Assembly (NCBI GenBank): GCA_022844125.1 | Contig: JALHMI010000005.1 | Span: 124,001 to 188,000, forward strand | Reading direction: 5' to 3' | From: Pirellulales bacterium | GTDB taxonomy: Bacteria > Planctomycetota > Planctomycetia > Pirellulales > PALSA-1355 | Length of the DNA: 64,000 nt | In this document: positions 23,600 through 33,121 of the stretch, piece by piece | How positions within the stretch are numbered: the stretch's first letter is position 1 | Layout of the letters: every line of letters starts with the position of its first letter | The notes under the pieces: generated by a model | What the model saw: only the letters and a program-made list of their open reading frames with translations | Database searches by the model: none | What the model was told of the DNA's origin: nothing | Translations under genes and position numbers: made by a program

Positions 23600-24478
23600 C
23601 TAGCCGGGCCGCCGCACGAATGCGATCCACTTACCATCCGGCGAGATGGCCGGGTCGCGGTTCATGTCCGACTGATTCGCAACTAAGCGAGGCTCGGCGT
23701 CGCCTTCCACGTCGAGCGCATGAATCTTCGAATCGATGGTAAATATCAACTGTTTGTCGTCGGGCGACCAAGTGACATGACCACCGACCATGCCGGGCCG
23801 ACTGTATCGAGGTTTGATGGCCTCGCTCGGTTCGTCCGCATTAATGATGTAAAGCTCGCGCGGGCCGCCGTCGGCCGTCCGCGTGAACAACGCCAGTCGC
23901 TTGCCATCGCGCGACCAATCGAAAGATCCGGGACGCTGAACGAAGATTCCCTCGCAAAGCGAATACTGTTCCCCCAGTTCGAGATCAAGCACCCGCAGCG
24001 TATTCCCATCGCAGAACGCAATTCGAGTGGCGTCGCGCGACCATCGCGGCCAGGCGCCATCGGCCAGCCGAGTCCGACCGCTGCCGTCGACGTTCTGCAC
24101 AAAGATCGCCGACGTGTTTGAGTCGTCGCCGTCCAGTACCAACTGTTTGTCGTCCGGCGACCAATCGGGATGACCCAGCGTCGCGACTTCCTTGAGTTCC
24201 GTGCCGTCGACTTTCACGATATAGGACCTGCGCGTACCACTCTCGTCAATCGCCTCGAACGCCAGTCGCTCGCCGTCGTGGCTCCAGCGCGGCGACGAAT
24301 GAGACACAGCCAGCTCAACGGAAGCCACCTCCCGCTGGCCGCCACCATCGGCCCTCATCACATAGATGCCCGTCTCGGCGGCCGCCGTCTGAGATGCAAT
24401 CACACACCAGCACGCGACCAACGCAATACCAAGTCTCGACGACCGTAGTGCAACTTGACGCATGGCAATAATCCCCAT
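23600..24478 (-). CDS. Exported TolB/PD40 beta-propeller protein, paralogue 1
   Basis: A 292-residue protein with a signal peptide (LGIALVACWCVIASQTAAAE), then a single propeller of PD40 units: SPRWSHDGERLAFEA, GHPDWSPDDKQLVLDG, AWPRWSRDATRIAF, SFDWSRDGKRLALF, HVTWSPDDKQLIFT and the terminal PAISPDGKWIAFVR. The units follow the TolB C-terminal pattern and include the family phrase VQNVDGSGR. It begins at the ATG at 24478; an in-frame ATG at 24463 could also serve. It is one of six intact copies within 12 kb. PD40 propellers usually bind proteins or peptides in the periplasm; no enzyme motif is present. This is a short, propeller-only type, most similar in layout to the copies at 33122 and 34059. 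Confidence 0.85.
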   Translation of the reverse strand: MGIIAMRQVALRSSRLGIALVACWCVIASQTAAAETGIYVMRADGGGQREVASVELAVSHSSPRWSHDGERLAFEAIDESGTRRSYIVKVDGTELKEVATLGHPDWSPDDKQLVLDGDDSNTSAIFVQNVDGSGRTRLADGAWPRWSRDATRIAFCDGNTLRVLDLELGEQYSLCEGIFVQRPGSFDWSRDGKRLALFTRTADGGPRELYIINADEPSEAIKPRYSRPGMVGGHVTWSPDDKQLIFTIDSKIHALDVEGDAEPRLVANQSDMNRDPAISPDGKWIAFVRRPG

Positions 24479-24777
24479 TTAACCCGCCTCTCCGGCCAGT
24501 AAACCCGAGCCAGCCTAATTTCCTGCGCTCGTTCCCGTCAACTTTATAAATCCACGATGTCCCGTACGCTACTTGGGGCGGCTCCACGATCTCCGTTTCG
24601 AATGCAATCGACCGAATTCAGCGCTTCGCACCCGTAACGTCTGGGATCGACGCCTTTCGCTTGCTCGGCGCACAACCTAACACGAAGGACGCGGCCCACG
24701 CCGATCGCGGTGCTCTCGCGTTCGCACTTTGGGCGACGGATTGCGTTCCCGCGGTGCTTCTCAAGCCGGATAAGCGG

Positions 24778-25554
24778 TCAGCGCCGCTTGCGCAGCACGC
24801 GAGTTGCCAGGGCCGCGCAACCGAACAAGGCAAGGATCACGCTGGACGGCTCCGGGATCGAACGGAAGTGATCGAGCACCTCGGCCTGGGACAAGGACCG
24901 GTTGTAGACCACGATTTCATCGACCACGGCAAACGGCGACTCGGCCATGTTGTCGCCGAATTGGTAGCGCGACAGCGCGATCGTTGAGCTGTTGGCGCCA
25001 ACCAGCGAGCCGTTGGCGTAGAGCTGCATCTCGGCCGCTGTTTTGACGTAGACCAGGTGAATGAACTCGTCCTGCGGACTGAAGTAGCCCGGAGAGAACA
25101 CTCGGTCGGCCACGAAGGACTGCGTGTAACCCACCTGGCCCGTGTTGGGATACTGCTCCAGCTTGAGGTGCGTACCGAAGGGGTCGAGGTGTGCCCCGCG
25201 GAGCAGTTCGGACGAAGTTTTCGCTCCGGTCCGCTTGAGGATGAACTCGGCCGACCAGTCGCCGGCGAGGCTGCCACCATTGAACACGATGTTGTCCTGA
25301 TCGCCGTCGAATCGGGCGGCGCCTCCGACGAGGCCGGGCACGTCTTGAGTCGGGGCATGAACTCCTGTTCCATACGTTCCGTGTAGCCCCTCGGAACCGT
25401 GATCGATGGCGGTCGGACCTGTCTCGTCCAGGCGATACCAGTTCAACGGATTGCTGGCTGCGATGGTGCTGTTCCAGTCAGCACGCAAGTTGGTTGCCGC
25501 GCAAGTGCACAGTAGCACAGCGCAAAGTAGGCCGGCGGGCAGGTGAAGTCTCAT
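24778..25554 (-). CDS. LamG-domain PEP-CTERM surface protein
   Basis: A 258-residue protein. The start is the ATG at 25554, with GGAG eight bases upstream and a signal peptide (LPAGLLCAVLLCTCAATNLR). The body is one concanavalin A/LamG-like jelly roll: NWYRLDETGPTAIDHG at the front, GGAARFDGDQDNIVF, and the closing VDEIVVYNRSLSQAEVLDHF, which is highly typical of LamG_3 domains. The C-terminus IPEPSSVILALFGCAALATR then VLRKRR is a PEP-CTERM signal. It would be exported and anchored or processed by exosortase, with a possible carbohydrate-binding role. It lies among the PD40 paralogues, on the same strand as copy 1. Confidence 0.88.
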   Translation of the reverse strand: MRLHLPAGLLCAVLLCTCAATNLRADWNSTIAASNPLNWYRLDETGPTAIDHGSEGLHGTYGTGVHAPTQDVPGLVGGAARFDGDQDNIVFNGGSLAGDWSAEFILKRTGAKTSSELLRGAHLDPFGTHLKLEQYPNTGQVGYTQSFVADRVFSPGYFSPQDEFIHLVYVKTAAEMQLYANGSLVGANSSTIALSRYQFGDNMAESPFAVVDEIVVYNRSLSQAEVLDHFRSIPEPSSVILALFGCAALATRVLRKRR

Positions 25555-25926
25555 GAGCAACTCCTCAAAAGCAGTGTCAACGAGTGCTAAAGCCAATACT
25601 CATACCGCGCGCACGAATTGGCTCACTAGCGACTCCGACTACGCCTATTGAGGATTGCTCACGAGCATCTGCAAGAAATGGATAGTTGACCGAACGTTGC
25701 CAGCATAATCCGTCGCGAAGCGGTAATCCAGCTCCGATCGGTGCAGCTCCTTGGAATTACTGTTTCGCAGAGGCTACACAACTTGTTTGTTGCCAGCAAG
25801 CATTTGTGCGCCCCCTAAGCGCGAAATGGTTGGACCTCTGGCCCACGTCGATTAGGATGCGCAGCCGGATTGCTCGCGCGGGTTTCCGATTGACCGCCTT
25901 CACGCGAACTTTGCAGGAGGTGAGCC
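25555..25926. other. Divergent intergenic region
   Basis: 372 bases separate the LamG gene (minus) and PD40/WD40 copy 2 (plus). No protein-like frame was seen. A TTGACC at ~25687 lacks a well-spaced -10 box, so no promoter is called. Confidence 0.4.
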
Positions 25927-27837
25927 ATGCGTCTTTGCTCGGCGGCGGCGCTACTGTGTCTCGTCTTGTTTGGCGGTGCTTGGGCCGAGGAGCCGGTGCG
26001 CCCGTCGGCGATCTTCGTCATGAAGGCCGACGGCAGCGAGGTGCGGAAGGTGGCCGAGGTGAAAGGCTACGCCGAGCACGGCTCGCCGCGCTGGTCGCAC
26101 GACGGCAAACAGTTGGCCTTTGATGCCAGCAGGGTACCCGACGGCGTGCGCGCCTGCTTTGTCGTCGGCGCAGACGGAGCCGGTCTTCGCGAGGTTGCCA
26201 AAGGAAGATTCCCCGACTGGTCACCCGATGACAAACAGCTTGCGTTTCACAACACGAATGCCGAAGGGACCGCAGAGGTGTTCGTGCAGAACCTTGATGG
26301 CCAGGGGCTGGTGAAAATCGCCGCCGGGAGCTCCCCTCGCTGGTCGGCCGACGGCAGCTCGCTGGTCTACTCCGATCAAAACATGCTGCACGCGGTGGAT
26401 TTGCTGACGGGCGAGCAGAACAAGCTGCTATCCGAGCCGCAAGAAGTCTGCGAGGGCTTCGCCTGGTCTCCGGGTGGCAATCAGGTTGCCGTGGTCGTTC
26501 AGCCGCCGGCTTACGCACCACGACGACTGCTGCTGGTGGATCCGGCCAGTTCCAAGGCAGCGCTCGACCCGCGGCCAAAAGGTAAGCTAGGCGGCTCGGT
26601 CTCTTATTCCTCGGACGGCAAGCTGCTGGCCTACAGCGAGGCGGGGGAGATTCTCACGATTGAAGTCGCGGGCGAGGCGCAACCAAACAAGATTGCCGGC
26701 CAGCAAGGCGAGAATTGGGATCCGGCCATTTCGCCCGATGGGCAGTGGATTGCCTTTACCAGCTCGGGCCGCCTGGACTCAGGACCGGCAAGGATGGCCG
26801 TCACCGGCCGAGAGAAAACTCTGCAGGAACTACGGCGGCACGAGAAGCGATCGATCGTGTGGAGTGTCGACTTCACGCCCGACGGCAGGCAGGTGGTATT
26901 GGGAGGAGCGAATAACACCGGAGTGCAGGTGTGGGACCTGGCCACCGGTGAGACGCGCGACCTGGGCGGCAAAGGCATGCTGGTGCAGATGTTTCCCGAC
27001 GGCCGGCGGTTTGCCACCTCATGGACCTTTCGAAACGCCCACGTGATCGACGTGGAGTCGGGCGACGTCCTGCGAGAGATCGATAACGTCAGCCGCATCT
27101 GGGCGTTTGGCGTTTCGTCGGACGGTCGCAAGCTGCTGACCGGCGGACTCGACAAGATAATTCGCATCTGGGACGCCGACTCGGGCGAAACACTGCTCTC
27201 GATGGAGGCTCAGCCCGACTACATTTTGCGGGCCGCGTTTTCGCCGGACGGTAAAGAGGTGATTACGGTTGGCCACGATCATACGCTTCGCACGTTCGAC
27301 ACGACGACCGGCAAGGAGCGATTGAACGTGGGGCATCCGGCGGCCGTCTGGGGCTTGGCGGTATCGGCCGACGGGCGACATATTCTGACCGGCACCGGCG
27401 GCAGTTTGACCGGCAGCCTGACGGGTCTCAATCTTGCCGAGGGCGACGACAATGTGCTGCGGATGTGGGATCGAGAGTCCGGTAAACTGGTGCGCGAGAT
27501 GAAAGGTCACACCGGAGGCGTTTTCTGCATCGACGTTTCGCCCGACGGGCAATTGGCTGCCACCGGCAGTTCGGATGGCACGCTGCGCTTGTGGGATCTC
27601 TCGACTGGTGAAGAGCGGAGCAAGATGGGGCCGGGCAAGGGAATCGTGGCTTGCGTACGCTTCTCGCCGGACAGCCAACTGATCGTGGCCGGCGGCGGCG
27701 TAGCGCGGATCCAGGGTGAAATGATCGAGTTCCCGACCGAGCAGATCCGCGTGTACAAGATCCTGGACGCCGGGCAAGAGGAGCCGCGAAAGCAGCCGCA
27801 CGGAGAAGCACAAAAGATTGAAGCTCCGAGCGAGTGA
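25927..27837 (+). CDS. Exported PD40 plus WD40 double-propeller protein, paralogue 2
   Basis: A 636-residue protein with a very strong RBS (AGGAGGTGAGCC) and a signal peptide (AALLCLVLFGGAWAEEP). Residues ~22-285 form a PD40/TolB propeller with the same phrases as its neighbours (SPRWSHDGKQLAFDA, DWSPDDKQLAFHN, VQNLDGQG). After a short linker (ELRRHEKRSIVWSV), residues ~300-620 form a WD40 propeller (GVQVWDLATGETRDLGG, IRIWDADSGE, LRLWDLSTGEERS). One blade has a long insert after ILTGTGG that recurs in the other long copies. It has no catalytic motif and is presumably periplasmic or surface-bound. It is transcribed away from copy 1 and the LamG gene. Confidence 0.87.
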   Translation: MRLCSAAALLCLVLFGGAWAEEPVRPSAIFVMKADGSEVRKVAEVKGYAEHGSPRWSHDGKQLAFDASRVPDGVRACFVVGADGAGLREVAKGRFPDWSPDDKQLAFHNTNAEGTAEVFVQNLDGQGLVKIAAGSSPRWSADGSSLVYSDQNMLHAVDLLTGEQNKLLSEPQEVCEGFAWSPGGNQVAVVVQPPAYAPRRLLLVDPASSKAALDPRPKGKLGGSVSYSSDGKLLAYSEAGEILTIEVAGEAQPNKIAGQQGENWDPAISPDGQWIAFTSSGRLDSGPARMAVTGREKTLQELRRHEKRSIVWSVDFTPDGRQVVLGGANNTGVQVWDLATGETRDLGGKGMLVQMFPDGRRFATSWTFRNAHVIDVESGDVLREIDNVSRIWAFGVSSDGRKLLTGGLDKIIRIWDADSGETLLSMEAQPDYILRAAFSPDGKEVITVGHDHTLRTFDTTTGKERLNVGHPAAVWGLAVSADGRHILTGTGGSLTGSLTGLNLAEGDDNVLRMWDRESGKLVREMKGHTGGVFCIDVSPDGQLAATGSSDGTLRLWDLSTGEERSKMGPGKGIVACVRFSPDSQLIVAGGGVARIQGEMIEFPTEQIRVYKILDAGQEEPRKQPHGEAQKIEAPSE

Positions 27838-27900
27838 GCCAGAACGGCGTGAGCGTGCGACTCTCGCTGGGGTGCGCTGTCGGCGGGCGCTCACCAGGGC

Positions 27901-28653
27901 TTACGAATGGTTCCGCTGCCCGGCCGCCGGTTCGAAGAAGACCCCCTGCCCGACGGCGAGCCGGCCGCGTCTGGTGACCGCGCCGTAGACGCCGGCTTTG
28001 TTGTCGCGCTCGCGCACGATCGCGCTGAGTACCTCGGCATGTGGACGTGCCGAATCCGGATCGAAGTTGACCATGGAACAGCGCTCGTCGCGATGGGTGA
28101 TGGTGATGCTGGCAGCATCGCCGGCGTCTCCAAATGAGAGCACGCCTCCCACCCAGTCGTCCTCCTCAAAGGGGACTGCTTGCAGTGACGCGATCAGGAT
28201 GTTCGGGCGGAATCTGCGGACGTCCGGGGGCTGCGCCGCGAGCCGACCGAATTCGCCGATCGTGGCGGAAGTGATCAGCGAGATGCTCGCCTCGTCAAAG
28301 ATGCCCCGATCGAGGTGCGTCATCTCGACCGGCGAACCATGCCGGCGACCGACCTCGAGTGCCAATTCCTGGCTGAACACCGCCAGTTCTTCTCCTTCCG
28401 GGGTGCGCACGTGCGTCGGCAGGTTTCCATCGACGGCGGTTCCCTGGCGCTGCGGAGCAAACAGAATCAGCTCCGGCAACTTGGAGGCGGTCAGCCAGGG
28501 AAATCCACTGCGATCATCAATCCGGCGCAGCCCCAATCGCCGGTCGCCCTTGAGACCGTGCCAGCCCAGATCGGCGGCCTCGAGAAGTTCACCGCTCATG
28601 GATTTGACCGGATACCGGAAGAGCGCCTCGACTTCACCAACTCTGATCGGCAT
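27901..28653 (-). CDS. MOSC-domain protein
   Basis: A 250-residue cytoplasmic protein. The N-terminal MOSC beta-barrel (VEALFRYPVKSMSGELLEAA, then GLKGDRRLGLRRIDD) is followed by the MOSC domain with RFRPNILIA, the conserved Cys in DERCSMVNFDPDSA and the terminal GVYGAVTRRGRLAVGQ. MOSC proteins carry sulfur or molybdenum-cofactor ligands, as in molybdenum-cofactor sulfurases and the mARC/YcbX reductases; this is the YcbX-like layout without a ferredoxin tail. The substrate is unknown. It sits between two double-propeller genes and does not share their repeats, so it may be an unrelated passenger in the family expansion. Confidence 0.85.
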   Translation of the reverse strand: MPIRVGEVEALFRYPVKSMSGELLEAADLGWHGLKGDRRLGLRRIDDRSGFPWLTASKLPELILFAPQRQGTAVDGNLPTHVRTPEGEELAVFSQELALEVGRRHGSPVEMTHLDRGIFDEASISLITSATIGEFGRLAAQPPDVRRFRPNILIASLQAVPFEEDDWVGGVLSFGDAGDAASITITHRDERCSMVNFDPDSARPHAEVLSAIVRERDNKAGVYGAVTRRGRLAVGQGVFFEPAAGQRNHS

Positions 28654-28707
28654 GTCGATTTGGTCCGCTCAAATTGCATTCAGACGGAGACGTGGATCAT
28701 CTACAAA

Positions 28708-30576
28708 CTAGTCTTCGATAAGGCGGTAGACCCGCACCTGTTCGTCGCGGTAGCGACGGATGGGCTGGCCGGCGGAGCGGTTTTCTCCGCCGCCGGCAAG
28801 GATGTGCGTGCCATCGGGCGTGATCGCCAACGCGTAGATCGTGCCCTGACCTTTGATGGAAGTCAGCTCGCCGCCTGTGGAGACATCCCACACGCGGAGC
28901 GTGGCGTCCCAACTGCCGCTGATGACCGAGCGACCGTCGGGGGAAAAAATGAGCGAATAGATCACGTCGTTGTGACCCTTCAGCTCGCGCACCAGCTCGC
29001 CGCTGGCCGAGTCCCACAGGCGAATCACGTTCTCCTTCGCCTCCTTCATCTTGTGCAGAATCGGGCTATCGAAGGTATGGCCGCCGGTGCCCGTGGCGAT
29101 CAGGCGACCATCGGGCGAGATGGCCAGCCCCCAGGCCACCTCCGGATGCTTGAGCGCCAGTCGCTCTTCCGCGGTTTCCGCATTCCACACGCGAACGTAC
29201 TCATCCTGCCCACTGGAGACAGCCTCCAGGCCGCCGGGCAAGAAGCCGACCCGGGTGAGTGGGGCCTGGTGCTTCTCGAAAGTGCAGATGCGTTTGCCGC
29301 TGGCCACGTCGAATACGTACGCCTGCTTGTCGATCGTGCCGGCGACAACTCGTTTGCCATCGGGCGAGAACCGGACGTGCGAGCACATGACCCCGACGAA
29401 AATATCACGGATGGGTTTGCCCGTGTTGAGATCGCCCAGCGCGATCTTCACCAGCGGCCCCGATTGGGCAATGGTGTGGCCATCAGGCGACATGGCGACC
29501 CATTCGCCGCGCAGCGCCGCCAGACTCGACTCATCGGTGTTCCAGTCCCAAATTTCCAAGTCTCGTTTGCCGCCGAGCAGCGCCTTGCGGCCATCGAGCG
29601 TGAGGTCCAGTCCATAAACCACCGCCCCGCGCGTGTGACGCCGGACTTCTTCCAACCGTACGATGCGTGCTCGCGACGGCGGCGCCGGAGCCGACGGCGC
29701 GAGTGCGGGTGTTTTTCGCGTGCTGGCGAAAGCCAGCCACTCGCCATTGCCCGACCAGGCCGGCGCGCTGTTACGACCTTGTTGCTCGGGAACCAATTGG
29801 GGCGCGCCGCTGCCGTCGGCGCTGAGCAGGTGAATCTTCCCAGCCAGCGCAATCGCCAACCGCCTGCCGTCAGGTGACCAGGCCAGATAGCCACCGAGGT
29901 CGCCCGAGAGGAGCTTGTGTTGCTTAGCGCTGTCGGCCACATCGACGATCCAGAGTTCCTCTTCATCGCCACCGCCGAGGACAAACGCCAGGCGGCTTCC
30001 ATCGGGCGACCAGTCGAATCCGGGCAAGACGCCGGCCGGCACTTCAAGCTTGCGTCGCGTGCCATCGACGAGGTCGATGATCACGAGGGCCTCACCATCG
30101 AGCGCGGCCAGTGCGCCCCCGATGGGCGACCAGCGTGGCGCGCGGCCCACCTCGGACAGCGCCAATCGTCCACGCCCATCCGCGTTCTGCACCCAGAGTC
30201 CCTGCCCTGTTGCTGGCTGTTCACCCAACTCGAATGCCAGTTGCTTGTCGTCGGGCGACCAATCGGCCAGCGAGCCAGGGCCCAAAGGGCGCACGGCAGC
30301 ACCATCCGCGCCGACGATGTAGATGCGGCGATCTTTGGATTCGGCATGCATGGCGTCGAAGGCCAAGAGCTTCGCGTCGTGCGACCAGCGGGGCGAACCA
30401 AGGACGGGATAGTCGTCGATCTCGGCGACGCGGCGGACCTCGCTGCCATCGAGCTTCATAACGAAAATCGCGGCAGGTTCGTCCGCGGCGCAGTCGACCG
30501 CAGTATGCCACGGAGCGACACAGAACAACGCCAGCAACCGTACTGACATGCATACTGCAAACGCGAGTCGAGTCAC
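28708..30576 (-). CDS. Exported PD40 plus WD40 double-propeller protein, paralogue 3
   Basis: A 622-residue protein read from a GTG at 30576, supported by GGAGG eight bases upstream. The signal peptide is MSVRLLALFCVAPWHTAVDC-like, running into AADEP. The PD40 half (~35-300) shows SPRWSHDAKLLAFDA, DWSPDDKQLAFEL and FDWSPDGSRLAFVLG. A Pro/Ala linker (PALAPSAPAPPS) separates it from the WD40 half (LEIWDWNTD, VRVWNAETAEER, LRVWDVSTGGELT). The blade insert after TGTGG is present. The linker is longer than in copies 2 and 4. It is divergent from copy 4, and a shared control region of ~260 bases lies between them. Confidence 0.87.
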   Translation of the reverse strand: MTRLAFAVCMSVRLLALFCVAPWHTAVDCAADEPAAIFVMKLDGSEVRRVAEIDDYPVLGSPRWSHDAKLLAFDAMHAESKDRRIYIVGADGAAVRPLGPGSLADWSPDDKQLAFELGEQPATGQGLWVQNADGRGRLALSEVGRAPRWSPIGGALAALDGEALVIIDLVDGTRRKLEVPAGVLPGFDWSPDGSRLAFVLGGGDEEELWIVDVADSAKQHKLLSGDLGGYLAWSPDGRRLAIALAGKIHLLSADGSGAPQLVPEQQGRNSAPAWSGNGEWLAFASTRKTPALAPSAPAPPSRARIVRLEEVRRHTRGAVVYGLDLTLDGRKALLGGKRDLEIWDWNTDESSLAALRGEWVAMSPDGHTIAQSGPLVKIALGDLNTGKPIRDIFVGVMCSHVRFSPDGKRVVAGTIDKQAYVFDVASGKRICTFEKHQAPLTRVGFLPGGLEAVSSGQDEYVRVWNAETAEERLALKHPEVAWGLAISPDGRLIATGTGGHTFDSPILHKMKEAKENVIRLWDSASGELVRELKGHNDVIYSLIFSPDGRSVISGSWDATLRVWDVSTGGELTSIKGQGTIYALAITPDGTHILAGGGENRSAGQPIRRYRDEQVRVYRLIED

Positions 30577-30734
30577 GGCATCTACCTCCGGATCGGTTGG
30601 CTCTCAAGTCGGTTCGCGGAACCTGCTTGTTATAGCATAGGGCGAAGGACAATTCAGATCTGCTCAGGCCGGCGCAGAATTGGAGAGACTAACAAGGAGG
30701 CACGAAAGATGTCTACCTCGCGGCTGGCAATTGC

Positions 30735-30763
30735 TTGACGCGTTGCGACAGACCATCGACAAT
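30735..30763 (+). promoter_or_regulatory. Possible sigma-70 promoter of paralogue 4
   Basis: TTGACG (30735-30740), 17 bases, GACAAT (30758-30763). It lies ~70 bases before the start codon of the double-propeller gene. The boxes match consensus at five and four of six positions; no experimental support. Confidence 0.35.
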
Positions 30764-30834
30764 CGCAGCAGCAACCCCCTGGGCCGCGCGGCGACAGCAA
30801 TGCTGTACCCCCATCTTGCACCGGAGAGCCGACA

Positions 30835-32784
30835 ATGTCGCACTCGTGTATTTTTGATCGCGGGCGCAAGCAGGACGCAGCGACGCGGGCCATCCGCCGC
30901 CGGTTGATCGTCGTGTTGTTACTCGCGGCGTGCATCTCATGGGCAGATGTGCGAGGCGAAGAGAGCGAGCAGCAGCCAACGCACTCGCTGTTCGTCATGG
31001 ATCGTGATGGGACGAACGTGCGGCATCTGGTGCACGTCGACGGATTCGCCACGCTGGGTTCGCCACGCTGGTCTCACGACGGCAAGCGATTGGTGTTCGA
31101 CGGTCGCACGGCGGAATCCGAACAGGCGCAATTGTTCGACGTGGCAGCGGATGGCAGCGGGCTGCGCGAAATCGGCCCTGGCATGCTGCCGGATTGGTCT
31201 GCGGACGACAAGCAGTATGCCTTCACCGCCAGCGGCAACGATTCAACCAGGCTGGGAGTCTACGTACAGAATGTCGACGGTCGCGGAAGGCAATTTTTGG
31301 CCGCGGGAACGGCGCCCCGCTGGTCGCCTGATGGAAGCTCGATTGCGTTTCAGTCAGCGGGCCTGAAACTCCTCGACCTGATTGACGCCTCGACCCGAGC
31401 CATCCTGCCGCTCGACGAGAAGATCCGAGGTATCGCGAGCGGGTTCGACTGGTCGCCCGACGCGACTCGACTGGCGGTTGTGCTGGAGGGTGCGGGTCAA
31501 GCCAGGGAACTCGCGATCGTGTCCGCCGATGGAAGCGGGTTGCGGTCCCGCTGGAACGGACCCGTTGACGATGTCGCCTGGTCGCCCGATGGAAAGATAC
31601 TGGCAGCCACGATTCGTACAACACCCGGAGAGCGTCGCATCCATCTGCTTTCGATCGAAGGCGATGAACCGCCGGCGGGCATTCCGCACCAGTCGGGAGA
31701 CAACCTGGCGGCGGCCTGGTCGCCCGACGGCAAGCAACTCGCGTTTGCCAGTTCTCGCAGCGACATTCCCCGGCGCAGCACGGCTTTGGCAACCGACGGG
31801 GCCAGGCTCGAACTGGTACGCTCACACGACAAAGGCGGAACCGTGTACAGCGTCGGCCTGACACCCGACGGCCGCAAAGCATTCATTGGCGGAGACATGT
31901 CCAATCGGGGCGTGGTGGTGTGGGACACAACCAGCGGCGACGAGCTGCGGCGGATTCAGATGCCCGGCGTCTTCGTGGCGGTTTCGCCAGATGGGCGGCA
32001 CGCGGCGGCTTCGCCGTTCATTGGCGGCAACGTAAAGTACGTCGATCTCGAAGATGGATCGACCATTCGCGACTTCGCTCACGGAGCCATGGTCACGTGC
32101 CTGGACTTTTCGGGAGATGGCTCGCGCATCGTCACTTCCGGCGCGGACAAGGCGGTCTGCACATTCGATGTCGCCAGCGGCGATCGACTCGCCCGAATCG
32201 AGCACGCGGACGACCTCAAGCGCGTGGCGTTCTCGCCGGATGGCAAACGGATTGCCGTAACCTGCGCCGACCGGAAGCTGCATTTGTGGAATGCCGAGAC
32301 CGGCGAGAAGGTGCGCGAGATGGAACATCCGGCGTGTCCCTGGGGCGTGGCGTTTTCTCCCGACGGGACGCAGGTGATGACCGGCACCGGGGGCGTGCTG
32401 ACGGGCAAGCCGTCGGACTTGATGATCCAGCCTGAGGAGGACAATACGCTGCGAATCTGGGGCGTTGAGTCCGGCAAACTCGTGCGCGAGATGCGAGGCC
32501 ATACACACACGATTTCGAGCATTGCGTACGCACCCAACGGGCGGCGTGCCGTGACCGCAAGCTTCGATAGATCGGTACGCTTGTGGGATGTCGCGGCGGG
32601 CAAGGAACTTGGCCGCATCGACGGCCAGGGCTGGTGCACCGAAGCGGCATTTTCATCCGATGGAGCGTTAATCCTGGTGAGCGGCGGCGCCGAGAAGAAT
32701 TTCGACGAGCGCAAGTGGTACGAATATCCTGACGAGCGCGTGCGGCTGTACCGGGTGGTGAACTCGCAAGAGACTCCGAACTAA
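30835..32784 (+). CDS. Exported PD40 plus WD40 double-propeller protein, paralogue 4
   Basis: A 649-residue protein with RBS GGAGAG. The N-terminus is charged (MSHSCIFDRGRKQDAATR) before a hydrophobic stretch (LIVVLLLAACISWADVRG); the Cys in LLLAACIS could alternatively be a lipoprotein-type site, but the match is poor. The PD40 half carries SPRWSHDGKRLVFDG, LPDWSADDKQYAFTA and AAWSPDGKQLAFASSR. The WD40 half carries VVVWDTTSGDELR, LHLWNAETGEKVREME and VRLWDVAAGKELG, with the TGTGG blade insert. The last blade differs from copy 2 (FDERKWYEYPDERVRLYRVV). It is followed by the decayed copy and two short copies, all on the same strand. Confidence 0.87.
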   Translation: MSHSCIFDRGRKQDAATRAIRRRLIVVLLLAACISWADVRGEESEQQPTHSLFVMDRDGTNVRHLVHVDGFATLGSPRWSHDGKRLVFDGRTAESEQAQLFDVAADGSGLREIGPGMLPDWSADDKQYAFTASGNDSTRLGVYVQNVDGRGRQFLAAGTAPRWSPDGSSIAFQSAGLKLLDLIDASTRAILPLDEKIRGIASGFDWSPDATRLAVVLEGAGQARELAIVSADGSGLRSRWNGPVDDVAWSPDGKILAATIRTTPGERRIHLLSIEGDEPPAGIPHQSGDNLAAAWSPDGKQLAFASSRSDIPRRSTALATDGARLELVRSHDKGGTVYSVGLTPDGRKAFIGGDMSNRGVVVWDTTSGDELRRIQMPGVFVAVSPDGRHAAASPFIGGNVKYVDLEDGSTIRDFAHGAMVTCLDFSGDGSRIVTSGADKAVCTFDVASGDRLARIEHADDLKRVAFSPDGKRIAVTCADRKLHLWNAETGEKVREMEHPACPWGVAFSPDGTQVMTGTGGVLTGKPSDLMIQPEEDNTLRIWGVESGKLVREMRGHTHTISSIAYAPNGRRAVTASFDRSVRLWDVAAGKELGRIDGQGWCTEAAFSSDGALILVSGGAEKNFDERKWYEYPDERVRLYRVVNSQETPN

Positions 32785-32834
32785 CTCGCATTGTGTCGTG
32801 CGAACCCTGGAGAGCGCATGCCGGAAGAACACTC

Positions 32835-33089
32835 ATGTTGACAGACACGACCTACTTTCGACGATCTTCGCGAGGTCGGCTTGCACTGTGCCTGCTAGCC
32901 GCGGACGGTGTATGTGATGCGAGAGGATGGCAGCGAGGTGCGCAAACTTCCTGGAAGACTCGGACGATTGATGTCCAAGGAAGCGGTCACGCTCGCGACG
33001 TGCCCGGTCAGAAGGGAAAGAATCGCGAACCGGACTGTTCGCCAGACGGCAAGTGGATCGTGTTTACCAGCGATCGTGGCGAACCGTAA
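32835..33089 (+). pseudogene. Decayed PD40 paralogue with internal deletion and frameshift
   Basis: Both ends of a short-type PD40 protein survive, but not the middle. From the ATG at 32835 the frame gives a signal-like RLALCLLAA. The next homologous piece, VYVMREDGSEVRKL, is in another frame. The first frame then resumes with VPGQKGKNREPDCSPDGKWI and ends in VFTSDRGEP, matching the last residues of copies 5 and 6 (PGQKGKAKHPDWSPDGAWIV; PGQNGSNRDPAWSPDGEWLV). Compared with those, roughly 600 bases are missing. The tryptophan of the final DWSPDG is also lost (DCSPDG). Confidence 0.75.
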
Positions 33090-33121
33090 GCCCGCCGTGT
33101 TGTGAAGGGAGCAATGAACTG

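Noticed and set aside
24512-24541. Promoter TTGACG-17-TTAGGC upstream of paralogue 1
   Set aside because: The -10 box matches consensus too poorly to call.
28315-29877. 520-residue plus-strand frame across the MOSC and propeller genes
   Set aside because: It is antisense to two well-supported genes and has no family-like sequence.
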